From contig NZ_JANADK010000001.1 in NCBI RefSeq assembly GCF_024199795.1, positions 4,898,001 through 4,962,000 on the forward strand: 64,000 bases of DNA. The letters are read 5' to 3'. The translations under genes and the position numbers were made by a program. How positions within the stretch are numbered: position 1 is the stretch's first letter; each line of letters begins with the position of its first letter. The notes under the pieces were generated by a model. The model was given only the letters and a program-made list of their open reading frames with translations. It made no database searches and had not been told where the DNA came from. Positions 1 to 7,839 of the stretch are shown one piece after another. Source of the DNA: Bradyrhizobium sp. CCGB01 (GTDB taxonomy: Bacteria; Pseudomonadota; Alphaproteobacteria; Rhizobiales; Xanthobacteraceae).

Positions 1-732
1 CCACCGCTGTCCGACATCACCGCCGGCCTGCTCGCGAGCATGGGTATCCTCGCCGCCTATACGCACCGTCTCAAGACCGGCGAGGGGCAGTGGGTCGAGA
101 CGTCGCTCTATGAGGCGGCGCTGGTGCAGACCTATTGGCAGTCCACCATCGCGCTGGCCGCGGGCACCGCGCCGCGCGCGATGGGCTCGGCCCATCCGCT
201 CAACGCGCCCTATCAGGCCTTTGAAGCCTCCGACGGCTGGCTCGTGGTCGGCGGCGCCAACAAGAAGCACTGGCTGTTGATGCTGGAAGCGCTCGGCGCG
301 AGCGAGCTCGCCGCCGATCCGCGCTTCGTCACCGGGGCCGACCGCATGGCGCATCTGAAGGAACTCGAAGCGGTCCTGAGCGAGCGCTTCCGCACCCGGT
401 CGCGCGCGCACTGGCTCGCGGCGCTGGACGAGAAGGGCGTGCCGTGCGGACCCGTGCACGACATGCTGGAGGCCCTGAGCGATCCGCAGACACTGGCGCG
501 CGAGATGGTCGTCGAGGTCGAGCATTCCACGCTCGGCGCCGTGAAGACGATCGGGCTTCCCGTCAAGTTTTCGGAGACCCCAGGCAAAGTGCTGTCAGGC
601 GCGCCGGTCTACGGTGAGCACACCAGCGAGGTGCTGGCCGAGCACGGGTTCGACCAGAAGCAGATCGAAGCGCTCGAGAAAGAAGGCGCGATCGTCCTGG
701 CATCAGGGAGGCGCGAGGAACGCGTCGCCTGA
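1..732 (+). CDS. Family III CoA-transferase (CaiB/BaiF), 5' end cut by window
   Basis: The reading frame is open from base 1, so this is the C-terminal 243 residues of a longer protein. Segments such as GLLASMGILAAY and KTGEGQWVETSLYEAAL are typical of CaiB/BaiF family III CoA-transferases, which move CoA between carboxylic acids; the catalytic Asp lies outside the window. It ends 55 bp before a TctC gene on the same strand and probably belongs to the same catabolic unit, activating the acid imported by TctABC. The substrate cannot be told from sequence. Family call is firm; substrate unknown. Confidence 0.88.
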   Translation, partial: PPLSDITAGLLASMGILAAYTHRLKTGEGQWVETSLYEAALVQTYWQSTIALAAGTAPRAMGSAHPLNAPYQAFEASDGWLVVGGANKKHWLLMLEALGASELAADPRFVTGADRMAHLKELEAVLSERFRTRSRAHWLAALDEKGVPCGPVHDMLEALSDPQTLAREMVVEVEHSTLGAVKTIGLPVKFSETPGKVLSGAPVYGEHTSEVLAEHGFDQKQIEALEKEGAIVLASGRREERVA

Positions 733-787
733 CCGGACGTCGATACGACCAACAAGAACAACAGAACAAGATCATCTGGAGGAAATC

Positions 788-1780
788 ATGGGTCGGACGT
801 CAATATTCCTGCTTTCCGCGGCCGCTTCCGTGCTCGCCGGCACGGTTCCAGCACTCAGCGCCTGGCAGCCACAGAAGCCGATCGAGTTCGTGGCGACCGC
901 GGGACCGGGCGGCGGCACCGACAACCTCGCCCGCGCCGTGCAGAACATCATCACCAAGCACAAGCTGACGGAACAGCCGATCGTTGTCGTCAACAAGGGC
1001 GGCGGCAGCGGCGCCGAGGGCTATGTCTACGGCAAGGCCTCCGCGGGCGATCCCTACAAGGTGATCTTCGGCACGTCGAACGCCTGGCAGCAGCCGCTCG
1101 TCTCCAAGGTCGCCTTCAACTACACCGATCTCACCCCGATCGCAGCGATGGCGCAGGACGAGTTCCTGCTCTGGGTCAAGCAGGACTCTCCTTTCAAGAC
1201 GGCGGGAGACTATCTGAAGGCGGCCGCAGCGGGCGAATTCAAGATGGGCGGCGCGCAGTCCAAGGACACCGACGAGGTGCTGACGCGCATGATCGAGAAG
1301 GCGGGCAGGGTCAAGCTGACCTACATCCCCTTCAAGAGCGGCGCGGAGACCGCGGTGCAGCTCGCCGGCGGACACCTCGATTCCCACGTCAACAATCCCA
1401 GCGAAAGCCTCGGGCAATGGCGCGGCGGAACGCAGCGGCCGCTTTGCGTTTTCAGCCCCAAGCGGCTGGCGCAGGGCGCCAAGGTCACGGCGACCGAAGG
1501 CTGGGGCGACGTTCCGACCTGCGTCGAGCAAGGGCTCGACATCAAGCAATACGAGCAGCCGCGCACGGTGTGGCTGCCCGGCAAGGTCACCCCGGACCAG
1601 GCGGCGTTCTATGTCGACCTGATGAAGAAGGTGCAGGCGACGCCGGAGTGGAAGGACTACATCGAGAAGACGTCCCAGGTCGACACGTTCCTGACCGGCG
1701 CCGAGTTCGACAAGTTCATCAAGGAAGACCTCGAGCACGTCCGGCAGGTCGCGGGCGAGCAGGGCTGGCTGGTCAAATGA
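788..1780 (+). CDS. tctC: Tripartite tricarboxylate transporter substrate-binding protein (TctC/Bug family)
   Basis: 330 residues. An N-terminal signal peptide (FLLSAAASVLAGTVPALSA) is followed by the Bug-family start KPIEFVATAGPGGGTDNLAR, so the protein should be periplasmic and bind an organic acid. Start ATG 788 is chosen because GGAGGAA sits just upstream; an upstream extension of the frame would bury the signal peptide. It lies directly before tctB and tctA and should deliver ligand to them. Ligand unknown; Bug proteins bind diverse carboxylates, aromatic acids or amides. Confidence 0.9.
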   Translation: MGRTSIFLLSAAASVLAGTVPALSAWQPQKPIEFVATAGPGGGTDNLARAVQNIITKHKLTEQPIVVVNKGGGSGAEGYVYGKASAGDPYKVIFGTSNAWQQPLVSKVAFNYTDLTPIAAMAQDEFLLWVKQDSPFKTAGDYLKAAAAGEFKMGGAQSKDTDEVLTRMIEKAGRVKLTYIPFKSGAETAVQLAGGHLDSHVNNPSESLGQWRGGTQRPLCVFSPKRLAQGAKVTATEGWGDVPTCVEQGLDIKQYEQPRTVWLPGKVTPDQAAFYVDLMKKVQATPEWKDYIEKTSQVDTFLTGAEFDKFIKEDLEHVRQVAGEQGWLVK

Positions 1781-1931
1781 GGCGGGGCGCCAGCTTGGAT
1801 ATGCGCCGGGCTTGTCCACGAACTCCGCTGTCGTCCCTGCCTGGTGCGCAATTGCGCACGAGGCAGCGACGACGCCGGTTTCTGGGCAAGGACACGTGCG
1901 CCATAACTGCGACGCCAGAGCGGAGCTCCCC

Positions 1932-2414
1932 ATGATATCGCGCCGCGCGCTTGAACTTGCGACCGCCGTCCTCACCGGCAGCTTTGGTGTGGTCGTCGTC
2001 GTCTCCAGCCTCGACAACGGCATCGGCTGGTCGAGCAACGGCGTCGATGCCGGCACCTTTCCGTTCCTGACCGGAATCATCATCGTGCTCGGGAGCCTCG
2101 CCAATCTGGTGCGGGGCGTGTTGCCGGCCGCGACGCTGGCAAATGTTCCGATCGCGATCACGCCGATCGAGCTGCGCCGGCTTGCCGGCCTGTTCGTGCC
2201 GGCTGCGATCTTCGTCGCCGCGATCCCGCTGCTGGGGATGTATCTCGCCTCGGCCCTCTATGTCTTCGCGGTGCTGGCGATCCCCCGGCATCAATCCGTG
2301 CCGCGTGCGCTGGCGATGGCTGCTGCGACGGCGCTCGCGCTCTACGTCGTGTTCGAGCGCATGTTCCAGGTGAGCCTGCCGCATGGTGCGCTGGCCGCAG
2401 CCTTCGGCTTCTGA
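1932..2414 (+). CDS. tctB: Tripartite tricarboxylate transporter small membrane subunit (TctB)
   Basis: 160 residues with about four hydrophobic segments, the expected size and topology for TctB. ATG 1932 begins MISRRALELATAVL, giving an immediate first membrane helix; the frame continues upstream to 1812 but that part is hydrophilic and unlike the family. It is followed 11 bp later by tctA. Sequence conservation in TctB is low, so the call rests on size, topology and position between tctC and tctA. Confidence 0.85.
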   Translation: MISRRALELATAVLTGSFGVVVVVSSLDNGIGWSSNGVDAGTFPFLTGIIIVLGSLANLVRGVLPAATLANVPIAITPIELRRLAGLFVPAAIFVAAIPLLGMYLASALYVFAVLAIPRHQSVPRALAMAAATALALYVVFERMFQVSLPHGALAAAFGF

Positions 2415-2425
2415 CGGAGAGGTCG

Positions 2426-3976
2426 ATGGATAATCTCCAGGAGCTCCTGCACGGCTTCACCATCGCGGTCACGGTGCCGCATCTGGCCCTGATGGCAGTT
2501 GGCGTGCTGCTCGGGATCCTCGTCGGCGTGCTGCCGGGGCTGGGCGCGCCGAACGGGGTGTCGCTGCTGCTGCCGCTGACCTTCGGCATGCAGCCGGTGT
2601 CGGCGATCATCCTGCTCTCCAGCATGTATTGGGGCGCGCTGTTCGGCGGCTCGGTCACCTCGATCCTGTTCAACATTCCCGGCGAGCCGTCGTCCGTCGC
2701 GACCACCTTCGATGGCTATCCGATGGCGCGCGACGGCCGGCCGACGACGGCGCTCGCCACCGCCTTCGGCTCGGCAGCGTTCGGCGCGCTGGTCGGCGTC
2801 ATCCTGATCACCTTCCTCGCGTCCTGGGTGGCTCAGGTCGCTCTCGCCTTCGGGCCGGCGGAATATTTTGCGGTCTATTTCCTGGCCTTTGCGAGCTTCG
2901 TCGGCATGGGTGGCTCGGCGCCGATCAAGACCGTCGTGGCGCTGGCCATCGGCTTTGCGATCGCCGCCATCGGCATCGACACGGTGTCCGGCAGCGTCCG
3001 TCTCACCATGGGTATCGACGAGCTGGTCAAGGGCGTGAACTTCGTCGTCGCGGTGATGGGCCTGTTCGGCATCGGCGAGCTCCTGGTCGCGGTCGAGGAG
3101 GAGTTTCACGCCCGCGCGGTGTCCTCGAAGATCGACTGGCGCGAAGTGTTCCGCGCGGTGGGCCGCCTGCCGCGGCACAGCGTTGCGCTGCTGCGCAGCG
3201 CGGCGATCGGATGCTGGATGGGGATCACACCGGGCGGTCCGACCGCGGCCTCCTTCATGAGCTATGGCATCGCCCGCCGTTTCTCGCGCCGCGGCCGATA
3301 TTTCGGCACCGGCGAGGTCGAAGGCATCATCTCGCCGGAGACGGCCGATCATGCCGCCGGCACCAGTGCCCTGCTGCCGATGCTCTCGCTCGGCATTCCC
3401 GGCTCGGCGACCGCGGCCGTGATGATGGGCGGGCTGATGATCTGGGGCCTCAATCCCGGGCCGATGCTGTTCGTCGACCAAAAGGATTTCGTGTGGGGCC
3501 TGATTGCCTCGATGTATGTCGGCAATATCGTCGCCGTCGCGCTGGTGCTGCTGACCGTTCCGGTCTTCGCAGCATTGATGCGGATTCCTTTCGTCGTCAT
3601 CGCGCCGCTGATCGTGATCATCTGCGTCGTCGGCGCCTATTCGGTGTCGAACTCCTATCTCGACGTAGTCATGATGCTCGGCTTCGGGATCGTCGGGTAT
3701 CTCTTCAAGAAGCTGTTTTATCCGCTGGCGCCGCTCGTGCTCGCGATAGTCATCGGCGACAAGGCCGAGGATGCGTTCCGGCAGTCGATGCTGATCTCCA
3801 AGGGATCGCTGGGGATCTTCTTTGCGAACAAGCTGGTGACGTGCCTGGTGCTCGGCGGAATCGCGCTGTTGCTGCTTCCGCTCGTGCTGCAGCTTGCGCG
3901 CGGGCTGCGCAAGCCCGCGCCGTCCACCGATGAGACGACAACCCAAGAGACAACTCGGCAGAAGGTGATCATATGA
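2426..3976 (+). CDS. tctA: Tripartite tricarboxylate transporter large membrane subunit (TctA)
   Basis: 516 residues, full length for TctA. Family hallmarks are visible: GVLPGLGAPNGVSLLLPLTF near residue 40, NIPGEPSSVATTFDGYPMA near residue 85, and a second inverted-repeat motif TPGGPTAASFMSYGIA near residue 270. It forms the solute channel of the secondary transporter with TctB. GGAGAGG precedes the ATG. The stop codon overlaps the next start as ATGA (3973-3976), indicating translational coupling with the pdxA-like gene. Confidence 0.95.
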   Translation: MDNLQELLHGFTIAVTVPHLALMAVGVLLGILVGVLPGLGAPNGVSLLLPLTFGMQPVSAIILLSSMYWGALFGGSVTSILFNIPGEPSSVATTFDGYPMARDGRPTTALATAFGSAAFGALVGVILITFLASWVAQVALAFGPAEYFAVYFLAFASFVGMGGSAPIKTVVALAIGFAIAAIGIDTVSGSVRLTMGIDELVKGVNFVVAVMGLFGIGELLVAVEEEFHARAVSSKIDWREVFRAVGRLPRHSVALLRSAAIGCWMGITPGGPTAASFMSYGIARRFSRRGRYFGTGEVEGIISPETADHAAGTSALLPMLSLGIPGSATAAVMMGGLMIWGLNPGPMLFVDQKDFVWGLIASMYVGNIVAVALVLLTVPVFAALMRIPFVVIAPLIVIICVVGAYSVSNSYLDVVMMLGFGIVGYLFKKLFYPLAPLVLAIVIGDKAEDAFRQSMLISKGSLGIFFANKLVTCLVLGGIALLLLPLVLQLARGLRKPAPSTDETTTQETTRQKVII

Positions 3977-4974
3977 CCGCAAAGCCGCTCATTGCACTGG
4001 CAATGGGAGACCCCGCCGGCATCAGCCCGGAGCTGACGGCGAAGCTCGTGGCGCTGGACGAGGTCCGTGCCCGCAGCCGGATCGTCGTGATCGGCGACCG
4101 CCGCATCTTCGACGAGGGCGCGCGCGTCGCCGGCGTCAAGCCGGACCTCGCCATGGTGGAGCAGGGCGCCGACCTTCGGGCGGCGAAGGAAGAGACGTTG
4201 TTCATCGATCTTGGTCATCTCGACCCCAAGGAGGTCGAGCCGAAGACCGCGACCCTTGCCGGCGGAAAGTTCGCGCTGGCCAATTACCGGCACGCACTCG
4301 AGCTCGGCCGCGACGGCCGCGTCGACGCCGTCTGTTTCACGCCCTTCAACAAGCAGGCGATGCGGCTGGCCCGCGCTGAGTATGACGACGAGATCGCATT
4401 CTCGGCGGAAGTCGTCGGGCTCAAGACACCGGCAAGTGAGTTCAACGTGCTCGACCGGCTCTGGAACGCACGGGTCACCTCGCACATTCCGCTGAAGGAT
4501 GTCGCAGCAAAGCTGTCGAGCGAGCGTATCAAGCGCGCGCTTGAGCTGACAGATGCCTGCATGCGCAACGCCGGCTTTGCGCGGCCGCGCATCGCGGTCG
4601 CCGGATTGAACCCACACGCCGGCGACGGCGGTAATTTCGGCCGCGAAGAGATCGACATCATTGCGCCAGTTGTCGCAGCCGGCCAGGGTGAGGGGATCGC
4701 CGCGGAGGGGCCGTTTCCCGCCGACACCGTGTTCCTGCGCGCCAAGGGCGGCGCCTTCGATGCGGTGCTGACGATGTATCATGATCAGGGGCAGATCGCG
4801 ATGAAGCTGATGGGCTTCGATCGCGGCGTGACCCTGCTCGGCGGCTTTCCATTCCCGATCTGCACGCCCGCCCACGGCACCGCCTACGACATCGCGGGGC
4901 AGGGCGTCGCCTCGATCGGTGCGAGCCGGGCCGCGCTGCTGCTCGCGGCGGAGATGGCGGCTCAACGACGCTGA
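3973..4974 (+). CDS. pdxA: PdxA-family 4-phosphate dehydrogenase (PdxA/PdxA2-like)
   Basis: 333 residues. The start LIALAMGDPAGISPELTAK and three histidine motifs that fit the PdxA metal site (TSHIPL, NPHAGDGGNFG, MYHDQGQ) are present. PdxA oxidises 4-phosphohydroxy-L-threonine in PLP synthesis; PdxA2 homologues instead oxidise D-threonate or D-erythronate 4-phosphate and usually sit in catabolic clusters. Here it overlaps tctA by 4 bp, so a catabolic role on an imported hydroxy acid is more likely than vitamin B6 synthesis. That assignment is inference; no kinase gene of the PdxA2 pathway is visible. Confidence 0.85.
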   Translation: MTAKPLIALAMGDPAGISPELTAKLVALDEVRARSRIVVIGDRRIFDEGARVAGVKPDLAMVEQGADLRAAKEETLFIDLGHLDPKEVEPKTATLAGGKFALANYRHALELGRDGRVDAVCFTPFNKQAMRLARAEYDDEIAFSAEVVGLKTPASEFNVLDRLWNARVTSHIPLKDVAAKLSSERIKRALELTDACMRNAGFARPRIAVAGLNPHAGDGGNFGREEIDIIAPVVAAGQGEGIAAEGPFPADTVFLRAKGGAFDAVLTMYHDQGQIAMKLMGFDRGVTLLGGFPFPICTPAHGTAYDIAGQGVASIGASRAALLLAAEMAAQRR

Positions 4975-5035
4975 CATATTGCCGCCGGTGTGAATTCTGG
5001 ACGCGTCGCCGGATCTCGCTATCGCGCTGCGCGAT

Positions 5036-6139
5036 CTAGACCGGGCCGTGCGAGCCCGGCGGGATCATGTAGAGGGTCATCGCGAAAATCGCGTAGATGA
5101 AAAGCAGGAGGGCGCCGATAAACCACGCCGATCGGCCGCTGTTGGTGACGAAGCATGTCACCACGGTCGCAATCATCACCATCGTCACCGCACCACGCCA
5201 GAACTGCAGATCCATGGGGTGCGGTCCGACGAGGTAGCTCAGCAGCACGAGGACGGGTGCAACGAACAGGGCAATCTGGGACGCACTTCCAAGCGCGATA
5301 CTGACGCTCAGGTCGAGCCGGTTGCGACGTGCCGCGGAGAACGCCACCGCCATTTCGGCCGCTGCGCCGACCAACGCGACGACGACGAAGCCGACAAAGG
5401 CCGGGCTCATGCCCAGCGTCTCGGCGGCCTTTTGCACCGATTCCACGAAAATCTCGCTCACGAGTGCAACGAGCACGGTCACGACGAGCAGGGTTGGAAT
5501 GGCTATCCCGATGGGCAGCACCGGCCCGGGCGTTTCGCCGTGATCGCTGCTGGCGAACAGCTCCTTGTGCGTCTTCAGTGAGAACAGCAGGCTGAGGCCG
5601 TAGGCCGCAATCAACAGGATCGCCAGGGCGGCGCTCAATCGTTGCACCGCGGTTTCCTTGCCGGCGAAGTCGAGGTCTGCGATGGCGGAGGGCGAGAGCA
5701 GGGCGATGGTCGCCATCAGCAGCAGTGCGGAATAGAGCCGGCCACCCGCCCGGTTGTACTCCTGTGTCGGATATCGGAGCCCGCCCAGCAGCAGGCATGC
5801 GCCGAGCATGAACAGCGAGTTGGTGACGATGGCGCCCGCGATTGAGGCCTTCACCAGCATGTATTCACCGGCCTGGAGGGCGGCGATCGCGATGATGAGC
5901 TCGGTCAAATTTCCAAGCGTCGCATTCAGAAGTCCGCCGACCGCATCCCCTGTCTTCTCGGCGATGGCCTCCGTTGCATGGCTGAGCAGGCTTGCCAGCG
6001 GAATGATGGCAATGACGGCCAGCACGAACAGCAGCGTGTGGGCGTGCGGCATCATCCGCTCGAGCGCGATCACCAGCGGCACGAAGACCAGAAGCCAGAG
6101 CAAGGGGGTGTGCCGGATTTCCTTGAGCAGTAGATTCAT
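5036..6139 (-). CDS. cax: Calcium/proton antiporter (CaCA superfamily, Cax/ChaA type)
   Basis: 367 residues with about eleven hydrophobic segments in two repeats. The alpha-repeat motifs are seen as GGLLNATLGNLTELIIAI near residue 85 and ALVGAAAEMAVAFSAARRN near residue 265. Such proteins export Ca2+ or other cations in exchange for protons across the inner membrane. Start ATG 6139 is preceded by AGGGGAC; an in-frame extension to 6283 is rich in Arg/Pro and unlikely to be translated. It converges with the pdxA-like gene. A FixK-like box lies 55 bp upstream of the start. Confidence 0.88.
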   Translation of the reverse strand: MNLLLKEIRHTPLLWLLVFVPLVIALERMMPHAHTLLFVLAVIAIIPLASLLSHATEAIAEKTGDAVGGLLNATLGNLTELIIAIAALQAGEYMLVKASIAGAIVTNSLFMLGACLLLGGLRYPTQEYNRAGGRLYSALLLMATIALLSPSAIADLDFAGKETAVQRLSAALAILLIAAYGLSLLFSLKTHKELFASSDHGETPGPVLPIGIAIPTLLVVTVLVALVSEIFVESVQKAAETLGMSPAFVGFVVVALVGAAAEMAVAFSAARRNRLDLSVSIALGSASQIALFVAPVLVLLSYLVGPHPMDLQFWRGAVTMVMIATVVTCFVTNSGRSAWFIGALLLFIYAIFAMTLYMIPPGSHGPV

Positions 6140-6193
6140 GCGCCGTCCCCTGCGAGAGCGCATCGAAGCTGCCGTGACGGCCGGGAATGAAGG

Positions 6194-6207
6194 TTGATCT
6201 AGCTCAA
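6194..6207. promoter_or_regulatory. FixK/FNR-like box upstream of cax
   Basis: TTGATCTAGCTCAA fits the relaxed FixK2 pattern TTGA-N6-TCAA. Its centre is 61 bp upstream of the cax start codon. One half-site differs from the strict ATCAA form and no good -10 is obvious at the expected distance, so it is only a candidate. Confidence 0.35.
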
Positions 6208-6232
6208 CGGTTCTTTCCGGCCGGAGATGACG

Positions 6233-6255
6233 GCCGGGCCTTGGCCAAGCCCGGC
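6233..6255. repeat. GC-rich palindromic intergenic element
   Basis: GCCGGGC and GCCCGGC arms flank CTTGGCCAA. Similar GGCCGGGCTTGNCC palindromes are scattered in intergenic DNA of Bradyrhizobium-type genomes; another appears at 56882. It lies between the start of cax and the 3' end of the exported cupin gene. Confidence 0.45.
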
Positions 6256-6343
6256 GGACAGGCTGCCGATAGCCGGGCGGCACACGTGCCGTCCTGCCCT
6301 GATTTGGCAGTTCGTCGCGTCATCTGCGAGGCAATTGCGTCTG

Positions 6344-6760
6344 CTACTTCGCGATCGGCGTGACCAGGTCCTTGTCGGCCGTATCGACCACGAAGACGGC
6401 CAGCAGTTTCGCGGGCTCGGTGTCGCTGGCGTTGGCGCTGACAGAATGGCGGTCGCCGGGGCGTTCGAAGAAGTTCTCTCCCTTGTGATAGACCTTGGCG
6501 GGCTCGTCATTGACCTGACTGCGGATCGCTCCTTCCAGGATGGTCGCATAGATGAAGGCGGAGCGCGGGTGCATGTGGGCCGGCGAGGAGCCGCCGGGGC
6601 CATACTCGACCAGCACGCCCTTCATGCTCTTGCCCGGGACATTCGGCAGCGGCTGGTCGAACACGATCGACACTTTTGCCTGTGGTGCTGCCGGCTCGGC
6701 TGCATGGGCCGTCAGGACAGATGCGGTACAGACCGCAATTGCGATCATCAATCTGCGCAT
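6344..6760 (-). CDS. Exported cupin-domain protein
   Basis: 138 residues: a signal peptide (LMIAIAVCTASVLTAHA) followed by a single small beta-barrel cupin. PAHMHPRSAFIYATILEG supplies the first metal-site histidines and RPGDRHSVSANAS the second cupin motif. ATG 6760 is chosen from AAGGAAATCCC upstream. It is clearly paralogous to the gene at 18403 (shared LPNVPGK, YGPGG, GEIRSQ-like, HxVSANAS blocks). Enzymatic role unknown; single-domain exported cupins often bind a metal but have varied activities. Confidence 0.8.
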   Translation of the reverse strand: MRRLMIAIAVCTASVLTAHAAEPAAPQAKVSIVFDQPLPNVPGKSMKGVLVEYGPGGSSPAHMHPRSAFIYATILEGAIRSQVNDEPAKVYHKGENFFERPGDRHSVSANASDTEPAKLLAVFVVDTADKDLVTPIAK

Positions 6761-6810
6761 GGGATTTCCTTCATTGCCGTGGCCTTGGTGATGCGGGAGT
6801 GCTCCGAGCC

Positions 6811-7554
6811 TCAGAGGCTCGCGAGCCATGTTGCGAGCGGGATTTTCCCGAGCCGCGCTTCGCCGAGCGGGTTCAGCGACGTGTCGTCGATAGGCGCGCC
6901 GTAATAAGGCGCCTTCGGGTCTCCGACCACCGGCCGGGCGTCGCCGGATGCCTTCAGGCGGCGCGCGATGAATTCATTGAAGGGGGCCTTCTCAGGTCCT
7001 GCGATGTCGATCGTACCGTTGAGCGGCCGGCCCATTGCGACCTCCGTGAGGCGATCAGCCACGTCTTCGGCGGCGATCGGCTGAAACAGTGCGGAAGGGA
7101 CGACGACCTTTCCTTCGACCACAGCCGTTTCGGCAATGGCGCCGAGGAATTCGAAGAACTGGGTGGCGCGCACGATCGAATAGGGCACCGAAGAGGATTT
7201 GATGATGGTCTCCTGGGCGAGCTTGGCGCGAAAATAGGAGTTGTCGGGCGACCGTTCGGTCCCCACGATCGACAGCGCAACGTGATGCTTCACGGCGGCA
7301 GCGGCCTCCGTCGCAACGAGGTTCTTGCTTGAACGCTGGAAGAAATCGAGGACGGCGGGAGGCTCCCAGGACGGCGCGTTGGCAACGTCGACGACGATGT
7401 CCGCGCCAGCCAGCGCCGCACCGAGGCCTTCCCCGGTCACGGCGTTCACGCCCGATTTCGGCGAGGCTGCCACGGCCTCATGGCCGTGTTGCTTCAGCTT
7501 CGTCACGAGCTTGGATCCGATCAATCCGGTCCCGCCGATCACGACGATCTTCAT
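6811..7554 (-). CDS. NmrA-like atypical SDR, NAD(P)-binding
   Basis: 247 residues. KIVVIGGTGLIGSKLV at the N-terminus is the Rossmann dinucleotide-binding loop (GGTGxxG), and the protein continues as an NmrA/HSCARG-like fold with GTERS and YFRAK segments in place of the classical YxxxK. Such proteins act as redox sensors or quinone/flavin reductases. Start ATG 7554 follows GAGGAGA. It is 50 bp upstream of the exported cupin on the same strand, so the two may be cotranscribed. Confidence 0.82.
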   Translation of the reverse strand: MKIVVIGGTGLIGSKLVTKLKQHGHEAVAASPKSGVNAVTGEGLGAALAGADIVVDVANAPSWEPPAVLDFFQRSSKNLVATEAAAAVKHHVALSIVGTERSPDNSYFRAKLAQETIIKSSSVPYSIVRATQFFEFLGAIAETAVVEGKVVVPSALFQPIAAEDVADRLTEVAMGRPLNGTIDIAGPEKAPFNEFIARRLKASGDARPVVGDPKAPYYGAPIDDTSLNPLGEARLGKIPLATWLASL

Positions 7555-7839
7555 GGCATGTCTCCTCGGCATGTTGCGAGCGTGGGACAATCAGGGACAA
7601 ACGGCGCCCGCGCTCTGCTGACGTGAGCCGGGTTTTACAGGAGCAATGGGGCGAGCTCTTGCCTGGAAGCGTTCTGCGTTGCCGAAAAATGCTCAAGATA
7701 TCGCGTTGCGATGCGACCGGAATCGGTCAGGGGTCATTCCCTTGTGTCTTGAACGTTCGCCTGTCAGGCGAGACCACCGGCCAGACCGGTGGATTGCGCA
7801 GTCATGCCCGACGAGTCGAATGGCCAGCGTCCGCACCCG

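Noticed and set aside
2342..3982. 546-codon open frame on the minus strand opposite tctA
   Set aside because: Low-complexity His/Arg/Asp/Gln translation typical of the antisense frame of a GC-rich gene; tctA on the plus strand has clear family motifs.
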